A DNA stretch of 59,490 bases from JAIVHA01 sp965367295 (GTDB taxonomy: Bacteria; Pseudomonadota; Gammaproteobacteria; DSM-19610), in assembly GCA_965367295.1 (NCBI GenBank), contig CBDUHN010000017.1:1-59490 (forward strand). Reading direction: 5' to 3'. This document shows positions 18,103 to 27,410 of this stretch, piece by piece. Position 1 is the first letter of the stretch. The number at the start of each line of letters is the position of its first letter. The translations under genes and the position numbers were made by a program. A model generated the notes under the pieces. That model ran no database searches, had not been told where the DNA came from, and was given only the letters and a program-made list of their open reading frames with translations.

Positions 18103-18331
18103 CCGGGAATCTCCTTGTTACCTGGTCCGTGGTTCGCCAGGCCGTTCCGATGACGAGCCCGGCACCTGCGCCGAACAGCCTTTGCCCGGATCACTTCGAT
18201 CCCTTGTCCAGGAAAATGCAGTGAAACACGTGAATCACGGAGAGTGGATTCTAATCTGTTGTTGGTAATGCCCAAGATACCCCGGGACACCGGCGGTGAC
18301 TGTCACAGTTTCTGTAACATTTCCTTTTCTC

Positions 18332-18613
18332 TCAGGCCCGGCCATAGAGCTTGCGCAGTTCTTCCTTGGCGGCTTCCAGCACGGCTCTGCGGGCTGGATC
18401 GAGATGCTTGCCGGCACGATTGATATAGAACACCAGCATGGACATGGCGGAGCGGAATGGTGCGGCCTTGCGCTGTGTGCTCACCTCCGCCGAACGCTGC
18501 AGGGAAAGGGCGATGCGGTGTGGATCGTCCCATGTAAATACCCCCTCCTCCAGTTCCAGGGCATGACTGTTGCGCGTCACTTCGCCGGACCAATTGCGCG
18601 ATTTTTTGCTCAT
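18332..18613 (-). CDS. DUF3175 domain protein
   Basis: The product is 93 residues and matches the DUF3175 pattern: W-S-x-E-V-T-R near the N-terminus, F-T-W-D-D-P-x-R-I-A in the middle and S-A-M-S-M-L-x-F-Y-I-N-R-A-G-K before the C-terminal helix. Function is unknown. A GAGGG ribosome site precedes the ATG. It is divergent from the cytochrome b561 gene, with 73 bases between the two starts. Confidence 0.85.
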   Translation of the reverse strand: MSKKSRNWSGEVTRNSHALELEEGVFTWDDPHRIALSLQRSAEVSTQRKAAPFRSAMSMLVFYINRAGKHLDPARRAVLEAAKEELRKLYGRA

Positions 18614-18686
18614 GCCATGCCCTCGCCGGCCTTTTTCAGCTTGGATTCACCCACCGATCCTAATCTTCCCCGCAGAGGAAACCAGA

Positions 18687-19847
18687 ATGCGCCACACCAA
18701 TCAGCACGCCAATACCACCGTGATTCGGGTCTGGGACCTGCCGACGCGGGTATTCCACTGGCTGACCGCCGGCAGTTTCGCCGTTGCCTGGCTGACCCAT
18801 GAACAGGACCGTAACCTCGATCTGCACGTCTTTTCCGGCTACCTGTTCCTGGGGCTGCTGCTGTTCCGCCTGCTGTGGGGCGCCATCGGCAGCCATTATG
18901 CACGCTTTGGCAGCTTCGCCTTCGGCTGGCCCGCCCTGCGCACCTACCTGCAGGGCCTGCGCCGCGGGCGCGCCGAACAGTACATGGGGCACAACCCTGC
19001 CGGTAGCTGGGCCATTTTCCTGATGCTGGCGCTGGGACTTGGCATCAGCTTCACCGGCTTGCTGGTGTTCGGGGTCGAGGAACGCCAGGGGCCGTTTGCA
19101 GGCTGGCTGCCCTTTGCTTTCGCCGATGGCCTGCACGAGAGCCACGCCATCCTAGCCTGGATCATGCTGTTCACCGTATTCGTTCATATCACCGGGGTGC
19201 TGGTGGAAAGCCGGCTGCACCGCGTGAACCTGGTAGCCGCCATGATCAGCGGCTACCGGCACGGCCGGCCGGACAGCATCTCGGTCGCGAGCCGCGGCAT
19301 CATCGGCGGGTTACTGCTGGTCGTGGCAGCGGGTAGCGCCTTCGGTTATTTCAGCGGTTACCTCACCGAATCCGCCGAACAGCCCTATCGCCCGTACCGG
19401 GGCGCAGCACTGGCCGATCATGCCGGTTGGCGCGAGGCCTGTGGCGAATGTCATCTCGCCTATCACCCCTCCCTGTTGCCGGCCCGTTCCTGGCAACGGC
19501 TGCTCGCCACGCAGGATGATCACTTCGGCGACGACCTGGCACTGGATACCGAAACCCTGGCGGAAATCGAGGCCTTCCTTACCGCCAACGCCGCCGAACA
19601 GCAGGCCACCGAAGCCGCCTGGAAGATCGGCCGTTCCATCGCTGCAAACGCAATCCCCCTGCGCATCAGCGATACCCCTTACTGGCAGCACAAGCACGAG
19701 GATATCGCCCCGCGCTACTGGGAAGCCCCGCTTAGCGGCGGCAAGTCCGACTGTGCCGCCTGCCATCTCGATGCCGTGGAAGGTACTTTCGAGGATGCCG
19801 CCATGCGCCTGCCCCCTGTCACCCCGAACCCAAAGGAGATCCCATGA
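18687..19847 (+). CDS. Cytochrome b561 fused to a diheme cytochrome c (DHC) domain
   Basis: The product is 386 residues. The N-terminal part (about 10-190) is a four-helix b561-type membrane domain with helix histidines; a further helix at about 205-225 anchors a periplasmic domain with two c-haem motifs, C-G-E-C-H (252-256) and C-A-A-C-H (356-360). The C-terminal domain resembles the stand-alone DHC encoded two genes downstream. A GAGGAA site precedes the chosen ATG. The protein should pass electrons from the quinone pool to the periplasmic cytochromes. Its stop overlaps the SHP start (ATGA). Confidence 0.9.
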   Translation: MRHTNQHANTTVIRVWDLPTRVFHWLTAGSFAVAWLTHEQDRNLDLHVFSGYLFLGLLLFRLLWGAIGSHYARFGSFAFGWPALRTYLQGLRRGRAEQYMGHNPAGSWAIFLMLALGLGISFTGLLVFGVEERQGPFAGWLPFAFADGLHESHAILAWIMLFTVFVHITGVLVESRLHRVNLVAAMISGYRHGRPDSISVASRGIIGGLLLVVAAGSAFGYFSGYLTESAEQPYRPYRGAALADHAGWREACGECHLAYHPSLLPARSWQRLLATQDDHFGDDLALDTETLAEIEAFLTANAAEQQATEAAWKIGRSIAANAIPLRISDTPYWQHKHEDIAPRYWEAPLSGGKSDCAACHLDAVEGTFEDAAMRLPPVTPNPKEIP

Positions 19848-20251
19848 ATACTCACATCATCCTGCGCAGCCTGATCGGCGCCGCCCTGCTGACCACCCTG
19901 CCGGTCCATGCCGACGTGGTCGGTGATCGTCTGCAGACCTATCGCAGCCAGGGGGCTGGTGAATTTTCCGCCGCCAACGGCGAGGCCCTGTGGAACCGGA
20001 AATTCACCTCGAAAAACGGCGCTGCCGAGCGCAGCTGCGCCAGCTGCCACACCGCCAACCTGCGCGAAGCAGGCACCCATGCCGTCACCCGGAAACCCAT
20101 CGACCCCATGGCTCCATCGGTCAACCCGGAACGACTGACCGATACAAAATTCATCGAGAAATGGTTCCTGCGCAACTGCAAATGGACCCTGGGCCGGGAA
20201 TGCACCGCCCAGGAAAAGGGCGATGTACTGACCTTCATCCAGTCCCGCTGA
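19844..20251 (+). CDS. shp: SHP-type monohaem cytochrome c (DUF1924)
   Basis: The product is 135 residues with a signal peptide ending V-H-A and one haem motif, C-A-S-C-H (65-69). Length, the single haem and the C-terminal R-N-C-K-W-T-L-G-R-E-C segment match the sphaeroides haem protein family, which binds O2 and small nitrogen ligands on its high-spin haem. It is encoded between a b561-DHC fusion and a DHC, the classical SHP gene neighbourhood. Confidence 0.9.
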   Translation: MNTHIILRSLIGAALLTTLPVHADVVGDRLQTYRSQGAGEFSAANGEALWNRKFTSKNGAAERSCASCHTANLREAGTHAVTRKPIDPMAPSVNPERLTDTKFIEKWFLRNCKWTLGRECTAQEKGDVLTFIQSR

Positions 20252-20278
20252 TCACCACGTACCCAGAGGAGATTCATC

Positions 20279-20776
20279 ATGTCCCACCTGTTTCCCCGCC
20301 TCAGTATCGCCGTCCTGCTGCCGTTGCTCGCCACAGGTGCCCACGCGGATTCCCGCATGGCCCCCATGCCAGTGAAAAATGCCACTTATGCCGCCGAATG
20401 CGGTGCCTGCCACTTCGCCTACCCACCGCAATTCCTGCCGGCCCAGTCCTGGCAAAAAATCATGTCGGGTCTCGACCAGCATTTCGGCGAAAATGCCGAG
20501 CTGTCACCGGAATTGGTGCAGTCCCTCACCACCTATCTCACCGAGAATGCGGCGGACAGGGGTGCCAGCGGCAACCGGCTGGCCAATCCTCCCCTGCGCA
20601 TCACCGAGCTATCCGGCTTCCGGCGGGAGCACGATGAACTCCCGGCACGCATGGTGACGGGTAATCCGCAGGTCGGCAGCTTCAGCAACTGTAACGCCTG
20701 CCATAGCCGCGCTGAAGAGGGTTCGTTCCGGGAGCGGGAGATTCGCATCCCGGGCTATGGTCGCTGGGAAGACTGA
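20279..20776 (+). CDS. dhc: Diheme cytochrome c (DHC)
   Basis: The product is 165 residues with a signal peptide ending A-H-A and two haem motifs, C-G-A-C-H (41-45) and C-N-A-C-H (138-142). It has the DHC pattern in which the first haem is followed by F-A-Y-P-P-x-x-L-P. DHC proteins donate electrons to SHP. AGAGGAG lies upstream of the ATG, 27 bases after the SHP stop. It repeats the C-terminal domain of the fusion gene, so this cluster encodes two DHC modules. Confidence 0.9.
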   Translation: MSHLFPRLSIAVLLPLLATGAHADSRMAPMPVKNATYAAECGACHFAYPPQFLPAQSWQKIMSGLDQHFGENAELSPELVQSLTTYLTENAADRGASGNRLANPPLRITELSGFRREHDELPARMVTGNPQVGSFSNCNACHSRAEEGSFREREIRIPGYGRWED

Positions 20777-20825
20777 GCAGGCAACCTGCGCTTCATAACG
20801 CCATACGGTAATCCCTGACCCACTC

Positions 20826-20852
20826 GTCATGCCGGATCCTCTCCGGCATGAC
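20826..20852. repeat. Inverted repeat after dhc
   Basis: Arms 20826-20836 and 20842-20852 (GTCATGCCGGA and its complement) form a perfect 11-bp stem with a 5-base loop. It lacks a T-run. It may end the cytochrome operon or be a mobile repeat related to the GTCATTCCGG family. The 449-base gap 20777-21225 holds this hairpin, an AT-rich stretch at 20940-20990 and another degenerate repeat copy at about 21068-21136. Confidence 0.65.
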
Positions 20853-21225
20853 CCCAAGGGCGCCGAAACGACAATTCGGGCGCTGATCTACGGTTCATCC
20901 GGATGGATAACCGTTTTTGTGAAGTGCGTCCGGTATTTTTTCGCCCGCACCTGGAATATTTCACTCACCCCAGTATCTTTAATTAAGCAAGCCATGCCCT
21001 GGCGGCCATGGCGACGAAACCATTCCCATTGACGGGCTCGAAAAATAAGGAAGCGCAGATTCATTCATCATGCCGGGCCGGACCCGGTATACGCCTCAAG
21101 AAAACATTACCGCTGCACCCGGGCACCCCGGAATGACGATTCGGACGTTCACCAGGGATGCCGCACATGATCAGCGTGCTTCACCCGCAATGGCAACAGG
21201 CTACTTAATCAAAGGCACCTTGCGT

Positions 21226-22494
21226 ATGAGACGACTCCCGCTGTTATTCCTGGGTTTGTGCATCTGCGGTACCTGTGCCGCGGATTTATGGAGCGACATG
21301 TTCCAGCAGCATCTGCAGGCTGCCGAAGCGGGGGATGTCCAGGCCCAATACGAGGTGGCGAACAACTACCTGCGTGGCCGTGGCACCGAGCCGGACCGGG
21401 AGCAGGCAGTATTCTGGCTGCAAAAGGCCGCGGACCAGGGGCATGCGCTGGCGGCATCCAAACTCAAGCGCATGGATCATTTCGAAAACCGTTTTGACGA
21501 CATCCTCGCCGCGGCCGAACTGGGCGATGCCGACGCCCAGTACGACCTCGGCGTGATGTATATGAAAGGCTCCGGTACCCAGCTGGACTACGGCCTGGCC
21601 CGGCGCTGGCTCTCCCGGGCCAGCAAGCAGGGGAATGCACAGGCCAGCACCAAGCTCGGCTACCTGTACCTCAAGGGCCTGGGGATGGATACCGACCCCG
21701 CGCAGGCGCGCGAACACCTGCTCGTCGGCGCCGATCACGGCATTGCGCTGGCCTACTACTACCTCGGCGAACTGCATGCCGAATCCGATACCCCGCACTA
21801 CAACCCCAGTGCGGCACTGGACTGGTACCGGAAAGCCGATGCAGGCGGCGTCGACCAGGCCAAATCCCATATCCTCGATATCGAGGAAGAGATCCAGATG
21901 GCCCAACGCGAGGCGGCACGGCAACAGCAACTCGCCGCCATACCCGCACCCACCCCCGCACCCACCCCCGCACCCGCACCCGCACCCGCACCCATTCTGG
22001 CAAAAACCACGCCCACCTCAGCAAAGGCCGCACCCGTGCCGGCCAAACCTGCGGCAACCCCCAGATCCCCTCTCGCCCGTCTGGCTTCCTCGCATTGGCA
22101 ACGCGATGGGAACGCAGTGGACTTTCTGCCCTCTGCCGTCGCTCGCTGTGAACCTGAAAAGGATACTCTGGTCTGCCTGACCAGGACCCTGGAGCGCGGC
22201 AATCCACCCTACCAGATCAGCTACAAGGTCAAGTCCATCATGGAACCGCTGGATACAAACCGGTTTACCATTCGGTACCGCAACCTGGTTCTCGGGGTAC
22301 GCGAGGATGAAGCCATCGATCATGAGGATGAAATACTCGGCTACGATGGCCAGCGGGAACAGGGCTTCCAGGTCACTACCGGCTGGACCAAGGAGCACCA
22401 GGTGGAATGTCGCTTTAGCGCGAGCGACCGGCTCGACTGCACCAAGGACCGCTATCATCAACTGGAGATTCTCCGCGTAGCAGGAGACTCCTGA
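21226..22494 (+). CDS. Secreted Sel1-like repeat protein
   Basis: The product is 422 residues from the ATG at 21226, which puts a signal peptide (L-P-L-L-F-L-G-L, cleaved near residue 20) at the N-terminus; the frame is open further upstream without a sensible start. Four Sel1/TPR-like repeats fill about 25-205 (pattern A-x-x-G-x-x-x-A-Q-Y-x-L-G). A proline/alanine linker at about 240-285 leads to a C-terminal domain with four cysteines that I do not recognise. Sel1 repeats mediate protein contacts; the partner is unknown. Confidence 0.85.
   Translation: MRRLPLLFLGLCICGTCAADLWSDMFQQHLQAAEAGDVQAQYEVANNYLRGRGTEPDREQAVFWLQKAADQGHALAASKLKRMDHFENRFDDILAAAELGDADAQYDLGVMYMKGSGTQLDYGLARRWLSRASKQGNAQASTKLGYLYLKGLGMDTDPAQAREHLLVGADHGIALAYYYLGELHAESDTPHYNPSAALDWYRKADAGGVDQAKSHILDIEEEIQMAQREAARQQQLAAIPAPTPAPTPAPAPAPAPILAKTTPTSAKAAPVPAKPAATPRSPLARLASSHWQRDGNAVDFLPSAVARCEPEKDTLVCLTRTLERGNPPYQISYKVKSIMEPLDTNRFTIRYRNLVLGVREDEAIDHEDEILGYDGQREQGFQVTTGWTKEHQVECRFSASDRLDCTKDRYHQLEILRVAGDS
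21943..21994 (+). repeat. Short tandem repeat coding for Pro-Ala/Thr
   Basis: CCCGCA/CCCACC units are repeated about eight times and encode the P-A-P-T-P-A-P linker of the Sel1 protein. Repeat number may vary between strains by slippage; units are a multiple of three, so the frame would be kept. Confidence 0.8.
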
Positions 22495-22647
22495 GCGGCA
22501 CCCGGGCCGGAACCTGCACAGCCAACATAATTATTCCCTTCCATAGCCTGCCACTCTGTCGCGCCCTGAATCGCCCGGCCTCCGGGCACCGATGCCGTCT
22601 GGTATGCTTAGCGCAGCTTATTTGGACGTTTCCGGCACCCATCCTTC

Positions 22648-23913
22648 ATGCAACAGATCCTCATCATTGGCTATGTCTGGCCCGAACCCCGCTCTTCCGC
22701 CGCGGGCTCGCGCATGCTGGAGCTGATTCGGCTGTTCCGGGCGCAGGGCTGGCCCGTGACCTTCGCCAGCCCGGCTGCAACCAGCGAGCACATGGAAGAC
22801 CTGGCGGCGCATGGCGTCACGGCACAGTCCATTGAACTCAACAACAGCCGCTTCGATGACTTCCTGCGGCAATTACAACCCGACCTGGTGCTGTTCGACC
22901 GCTTCATGATGGAAGAACAGTTCGGCTGGCGCGTGGAACAGCAGTGTCCCGATGCCCTGCGCGTACTGGACACGGAAGACCTGCACTTCCTGCGCCACGC
23001 CAGGCAGCGCAGTTTTCTGGAAGGCCGCGAACTACAGCGTACGGACCTGCTCGGGGAGCGAGCCACGCGCGAAATCGCGGCGATCTACCGTTGCGATCTG
23101 ACGCTGATCATTTCCGCAGCGGAACTACAGATATTGCGCGATACCTTTGCCGTTCCCGATGCCCTGCTGCACTACTGCCCGTTCATGCTGCCGCCCCTGC
23201 CCACGCCCGTGACCAGCCCCGCCTTTTCTGAACGCCGTCATTTCCTGTCCATCGGAAATTTCCGCCATGCCCCTAACTGGGATGCGGTGCTGTGGCTCAA
23301 ACAATCCCTCTGGCCACGTATCCGCCAACAGCTGCCGCAGGCGGAACTGCATATTTACGGGGCCTATCCACCCCCCAAGGCCACGGCGCTGCATCAGCCC
23401 GGAGCCGGGTTTCACGTCCTCGGCTGGGCACAGGATGTGGAAACGGTAATGGCCGCGGCCCGTATCTGCCTTGCGCCGCTACGCTTCGGTGCCGGCCTCA
23501 AGGGCAAGCTGGCCGATGCCATGCGCTGCGGCACGCCCAACATCACCACCCGTATCGGTGCCGAAGGCATGGCCGGTGAACTGCCCTGGAGTGGATGTGT
23601 CGCTGACAGCGAAGCGGAGTTCGCCGCCGCCGCGGTGCGACTCTATACACAGGAAGATGCCTGGCGACAGGCACAGGAAAACGGCTATCAAATCGTAAAC
23701 CAGCGCTTCGATGGTCGCCGTATCGGCGCCGATCTGCTGGCGCACCTGCAGGTCTGCCGTGAAGGGCTCGCCAGACACCGGCTCGATAATTTCACCGGCG
23801 CCATGCTGCGGCATCATCACCAGAAAAGCACCCAGTACATGGCGCAGTGGATCGAGGCCAAGAACCGCCTGGCGGAACTGCAGCGAACGGCTATTGCCGA
23901 GGAGGAGAAGTAG
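22648..23913 (+). CDS. Glycosyltransferase (GT4-like)
   Basis: The product is 421 residues with a GT-B fold layout. The N-terminal domain starts with I-G-Y-V-W-P-E-P-R-S-S-A-A-G, and the C-terminal domain holds I-G-N-F-R-H-A-P-N, L-H-I-Y-G and the donor-site segment A-P-L-R-F-G-A-G-L-K-G-K-L-A-D-A-M, typical of family 4. A helical tail follows from about residue 370. Donor and acceptor are not deducible. No polysaccharide genes flank it. Confidence 0.85.
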   Translation: MQQILIIGYVWPEPRSSAAGSRMLELIRLFRAQGWPVTFASPAATSEHMEDLAAHGVTAQSIELNNSRFDDFLRQLQPDLVLFDRFMMEEQFGWRVEQQCPDALRVLDTEDLHFLRHARQRSFLEGRELQRTDLLGERATREIAAIYRCDLTLIISAAELQILRDTFAVPDALLHYCPFMLPPLPTPVTSPAFSERRHFLSIGNFRHAPNWDAVLWLKQSLWPRIRQQLPQAELHIYGAYPPPKATALHQPGAGFHVLGWAQDVETVMAAARICLAPLRFGAGLKGKLADAMRCGTPNITTRIGAEGMAGELPWSGCVADSEAEFAAAAVRLYTQEDAWRQAQENGYQIVNQRFDGRRIGADLLAHLQVCREGLARHRLDNFTGAMLRHHHQKSTQYMAQWIEAKNRLAELQRTAIAEEEK

Positions 23914-23973
23914 TAGGGCCGCAGAACACTATCACCGACCTAAGTGGGCAACCCCCTACCGGGATGCTACCGG

Positions 23974-24408
23974 TCAGGCGGCCTCGTCTCCATCGCCATG
24001 GGGGAAGCGCTCGCGCAGGTATTCGCCAAATGTACGGCAGGCATCCATCGCCGTGAACACCCCGGCCAGCCGGCCCTCGCGGGTCACCACCGCAGAACCG
24101 ATATGCCCGTCCGCCATGTGTAGCAGTACATTATCCAGCGGTTCGTTGAGATCCACGATATACACCTCCGTCACATAGACATCCCGCACCCGTAATACCC
24201 CGGCGTTTTCCTGCCCGGCATGCACCAGCGCCACCCCCCGGATATCGCGATCGGAGATCATACCTGCCGGGATGTGCCCATCGGTCACCGGCAGATGCCG
24301 CACCTCATGCTTGGCCATCAGCGCCATTGCCTCATCCAGACTGGCATCGAGCTCAATGGAATACGGGAATGGCGTCATGGCCATTTTCAGTTTGGGAATC
24401 GCTTTCAT
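23974..24408 (-). CDS. Two-CBS-domain protein
   Basis: The product is 144 residues made of one CBS pair: the first repeat ends L-P-V-T-D-G-H-I-P-A-G-M-I-S-D-R-D-I and the second ends A-V-V-T-R-E-G-R-L-A-G-V-F-T-A-M-D. Such stand-alone pairs bind adenine nucleotides and regulate partners. I chose the ATG at 24408; an upstream extension to 24462 looks non-coding. It converges on the glycosyltransferase and is divergent from DUF3581. Confidence 0.85.
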   Translation of the reverse strand: MKAIPKLKMAMTPFPYSIELDASLDEAMALMAKHEVRHLPVTDGHIPAGMISDRDIRGVALVHAGQENAGVLRVRDVYVTEVYIVDLNEPLDNVLLHMADGHIGSAVVTREGRLAGVFTAMDACRTFGEYLRERFPHGDGDEAA

Positions 24409-24600
24409 ACCTGTATACCTGTTTGCGTTGTACAACACGGACAGGGTAATCATCCACGCCACCGATTCATCCTGTCCAGCCCCCTATACCCACCAACCGG
24501 CAAAAACCGTAAATCACCGGATGATTCCACTCCTCAAGCAACCTCGTTCCCTGTTACCATGTACCGTCATTTACCCAACGGACAAGACGGCACCTCCTAC

Positions 24601-25311
24601 ATGTCACTCAGCCAGTATCACTCCCGGGACCAGGACAGGGTCCGCATCACTCCGCAGCAGGCCAGCGGTTTTGCCAAGGAGGTGGCCGGTGACTTCAACC
24701 CCATCCACGATCCCGGCGCCAAGCGTTTCTGTGTCCCGGGTGATCTGTTGTTTGCCCTGGTACTGTCCCGCTATGGCATCAGCCAGCACATGCGATTCCG
24801 CTTTGCCGGCATGGTGGGTGATGGGGTACAGCTGCTGTTCCCGCCTTCCGATGCGGCGCTACTGACCATTCGCGACGAGCTCGGCAAGGAATACCTCCAT
24901 ATCGAACGCGACGGCGCCCTCAACCAGGATGCCGGGCTTATCGACGGACTGACCCGCGGCTATGTCTCCTTTTCCGGGCAGACCTTCCCGCACATCCTGG
25001 TACCGTTGATGGAAGAACAGCAGATCATGATCAATCCCGATCGACCGCTGGTGATCTACGAAAGCATGGCCATCGACCTGGACCGGCTCGATATCACGGA
25101 ACCGCAACTGGAACTGAGTAACGCCCGTTTGAATGTCGATGGCAAACGCGGTGATGTACGCCTCGCCTTTCGCATTTCCAGCGCCGGCGAAGTTGTGGGG
25201 CACGGTGAAAAATCCATGCTGCTGAGCGGGCTGCGCGCCTTTGATGCCGCGCAGATGCAGCAGCTGGTGGATGATTACGCCACGCGCAAGACCAGCTACG
25301 GCCAGCGTTAA
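24601..25311 (+). CDS. DUF3581 family protein
   Basis: The product is 236 residues. The segment G-D-F-N-P-I-H-D (about residues 31-38) resembles the hydratase motif of MaoC-like hot-dog proteins, followed by P-G-D-L-L-F-A-L. The overall pattern matches DUF3581, a gammaproteobacterial family without known function. An in-frame ATG at 24559 would add 14 residues. It stands alone. Confidence 0.85.
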   Translation: MSLSQYHSRDQDRVRITPQQASGFAKEVAGDFNPIHDPGAKRFCVPGDLLFALVLSRYGISQHMRFRFAGMVGDGVQLLFPPSDAALLTIRDELGKEYLHIERDGALNQDAGLIDGLTRGYVSFSGQTFPHILVPLMEEQQIMINPDRPLVIYESMAIDLDRLDITEPQLELSNARLNVDGKRGDVRLAFRISSAGEVVGHGEKSMLLSGLRAFDAAQMQQLVDDYATRKTSYGQR

Positions 25312-25390
25312 TCATCACCCGCAGAGCCTGAACCTGTCGATCGCTGAGCCGGGATGCATCGCTGGGAGCCCTGATCACTTTTCCCCAGGC

Positions 25391-25485
25391 GTCATTCCGG
25401 TACGCCCGAACGTAGCGACCAAGTGTCCTTGGGATGAACACCGGGATCCGGAAGCCTCCTGGAACCGGATGCCGGATCGGATCGG
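25391..25485. repeat. Dispersed repeat, GTCATTCCGG family (copy 3)
   Basis: The stretch begins GTCATTCCGGTACGCCCGAA and has the AAGTGTCCTTGGGATG block at the same spacing as in the copies at 4903 and 8957. It fills most of the gap between the DUF3581 gene and the flavoprotein gene. Confidence 0.75.
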
Positions 25486-25494
25486 GCATAACAA

Positions 25495-26757
25495 ATGAAG
25501 CGGCAAACCCCTATGTCATCCACTCCCCCACCGCGCGCAATCGTCATCGGCGCAGGACCAGCCGGCCTGATGGCCGCCGAGACCCTGGCCCAGAGCGAAG
25601 TGCAGGTAGCGGTGTTTGACGCCATGCCCTCGGTGGGGCGCAAATTCCTCATGGCGGGCAAAGGCGGCCTGAACATCACCCACGCGGAACCGCTGATCGC
25701 CTTCCTGGGCCGTTACGGAGCCACCCGTCCGGCCATCGAACCCATGCTGCGCGCCTTTGATCCCACCGCGCTGCGGCAGTGGATCCACGACCTCGGTATC
25801 GACACCTTTGTTGGCAGTTCCGGGCGGGTATTCCCCACGGAGATGAAGGCCGCCCCCCTGTTGCGTGCCTGGCAACGCCGCCTGCGCCAATCCGGAGTCG
25901 AGTTTCATGTGCGCCATCGCTGGCTCGGGTGGCAGGCGGATGGACAGCTGCGCTTTTCCAGCCCCGGCGGGGACGTCACACTGCAGGCCGATGCCGTGGT
26001 GCTGGCGCTGGGCGGTGCCAGCTGGCCGAAGTTCGGTTCCACCGGCGCCTGGGTGCCGCTGCTTGCCGCGCGTGGCGTGGACATCTCACCCCTGCAGCCG
26101 GCCAATTGCGGTTTCGATGTCACATGGAGTGCGCATTTCTGCAGCCGCTTCGCCGGTCATGCCGTAAAGCCCGTAATCGCCAGCGTGGTGGATAGCGCCG
26201 GAGCCACCCACCGCCAGCAGGGCGAATTCAATATCACCGCCACCGGAGTCGAAGGCGGCTTGATCTATGCCCTTTCCAGCCCGCTGCGCGAACAACTCCT
26301 GACCAACGGCAACGCCACACTCCTGTTGGACCTTGCCCCGGGGCGCACACCGGAGGCCATCATTACCTTGCTGGCACAAGCACGTGGCTCGCGCTCCCTG
26401 TCCGAGCACCTGCGCCGGCGCCTGAATATCATCGGTGTAAAAGCCGGCCTGTTACGGGAAATCCTCGGGCCGCAGATGAACACCGACCCGCAATCACTGG
26501 CGGGAATGATCAAGCAACTGCCATTGCAACTGGTCGCAGCCCGTCCCATCGAGGAAGCCATCAGTAGCGCCGGCGGCATCCGTTTTGCCAGCCTGGATGA
26601 ACACCTGATGTTGCGCAGCCTGCCCGGTGTGTTCTGTGCCGGTGAAATGCTGGACTGGGATGCACCCACCGGCGGTTACCTGCTCAGTGCCTGCTTCGCC
26701 ACCGGGCGTGCCGCGGGCATCGGCGCCCTGCACTGGCTGCAAGGTACAATCAACTGA
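25495..26757 (+). CDS. FAD-dependent oxidoreductase (HI0933/BaiN-like)
   Basis: The product is 420 residues. A dinucleotide-binding motif G-A-G-P-A-G-L-M-A-A-E (about 19-29) is followed by S-V-G-R-K-F-L-M-A-G-K-G-G-L-N-I-T, the hallmark of the HI0933/YhiN flavoprotein group. The C-terminal FAD motif is A-G-E-M-L-D-W-D-A-P-T-G-G-Y. It most resembles the subgroup known from Pseudomonas (TIGR03862). Substrate unknown. Confidence 0.9.
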   Translation: MKRQTPMSSTPPPRAIVIGAGPAGLMAAETLAQSEVQVAVFDAMPSVGRKFLMAGKGGLNITHAEPLIAFLGRYGATRPAIEPMLRAFDPTALRQWIHDLGIDTFVGSSGRVFPTEMKAAPLLRAWQRRLRQSGVEFHVRHRWLGWQADGQLRFSSPGGDVTLQADAVVLALGGASWPKFGSTGAWVPLLAARGVDISPLQPANCGFDVTWSAHFCSRFAGHAVKPVIASVVDSAGATHRQQGEFNITATGVEGGLIYALSSPLREQLLTNGNATLLLDLAPGRTPEAIITLLAQARGSRSLSEHLRRRLNIIGVKAGLLREILGPQMNTDPQSLAGMIKQLPLQLVAARPIEEAISSAGGIRFASLDEHLMLRSLPGVFCAGEMLDWDAPTGGYLLSACFATGRAAGIGALHWLQGTIN

Positions 26758-26921
26758 CCTGACACACCTCCGCCCCGGTCACGGGGAGTGGGGGATAAAT
26801 ATCCTATTGAGATATCAATTTACCCATTAATTCCCTGTTTGAATCCATCTGCCAGCACAGGTACCGTAATGCCAACAGCCGGTTATCCCCGGACGATTCA
26901 CTCACATCAGGTCAACCCGAC

Positions 26922-27386
26922 ATGCTGCATGCGAACCAGACGGCCCCCACATTTAGCGTCCCAAACCAGGACAACCAGCCCATCTCCCTGGCGGATTTCC
27001 AGGGCCAATCGAATGTGGTGCTGTACTTCTACCCCAAGGACGACACCCCCGGCTGTACCATCGAGGCCAACCAGTTCACCGCCCTGGCTGCGGAATTCGC
27101 CGCCGTCGATACTGTGGTGATCGGCGTGAGCAAGGATGACTGTGCCAGCCATCAGGCGTTCATCGACAAGTTCGGCCTGCAGGTGGTATTGCTGTCCGAT
27201 ACCGATGGTGCACTGTGTGAAGCCTATGGCGTATGGCAGGAAAAAGAAAAGAACGGGGTGAAGAAAATGGGCATCGTGCGCTCCACCTTCATCATCGACA
27301 AGCAGGGCACCCTGGTCGACGTGGAATATGGTGTGACCGCCGATGGCCATGCCCAGGCCGTGCTGGACAAGATCCGGCAACTTTGA
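26922..27386 (+). CDS. bcp: Thioredoxin-dependent thiol peroxidase (Bcp/PrxQ family)
   Basis: This peroxiredoxin reduces hydroperoxides in the cytosol. The 154-residue product has the peroxidatic Cys45 in D-T-P-G-C-T and the family's F-Y-P-K-D and S-T-F-I-I-D motifs. The resolving cysteine found five residues later in E. coli Bcp (Cys50) is Asn50 here. Two other cysteines are present, in K-D-D-C-A-S and A-L-C-E-A-Y-G. It may be a one-Cys enzyme or use one of these. Confidence 0.92.
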   Translation: MLHANQTAPTFSVPNQDNQPISLADFQGQSNVVLYFYPKDDTPGCTIEANQFTALAAEFAAVDTVVIGVSKDDCASHQAFIDKFGLQVVLLSDTDGALCEAYGVWQEKEKNGVKKMGIVRSTFIIDKQGTLVDVEYGVTADGHAQAVLDKIRQL

Positions 27387-27410
27387 CCCTGGCAGCGGTG
27401 AGTACCGGGC

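Noticed and set aside
21943..21994. CCCGCA repeats as a possible CRISPR or regulatory array
   Set aside because: Units are contiguous, six bases long and encode a Pro-Ala linker in frame; no spacers.
26772..26785. CCCCG/CGGGG hairpin after the flavoprotein gene
   Set aside because: Only a 5-bp stem with no T-run; too weak for a terminator.
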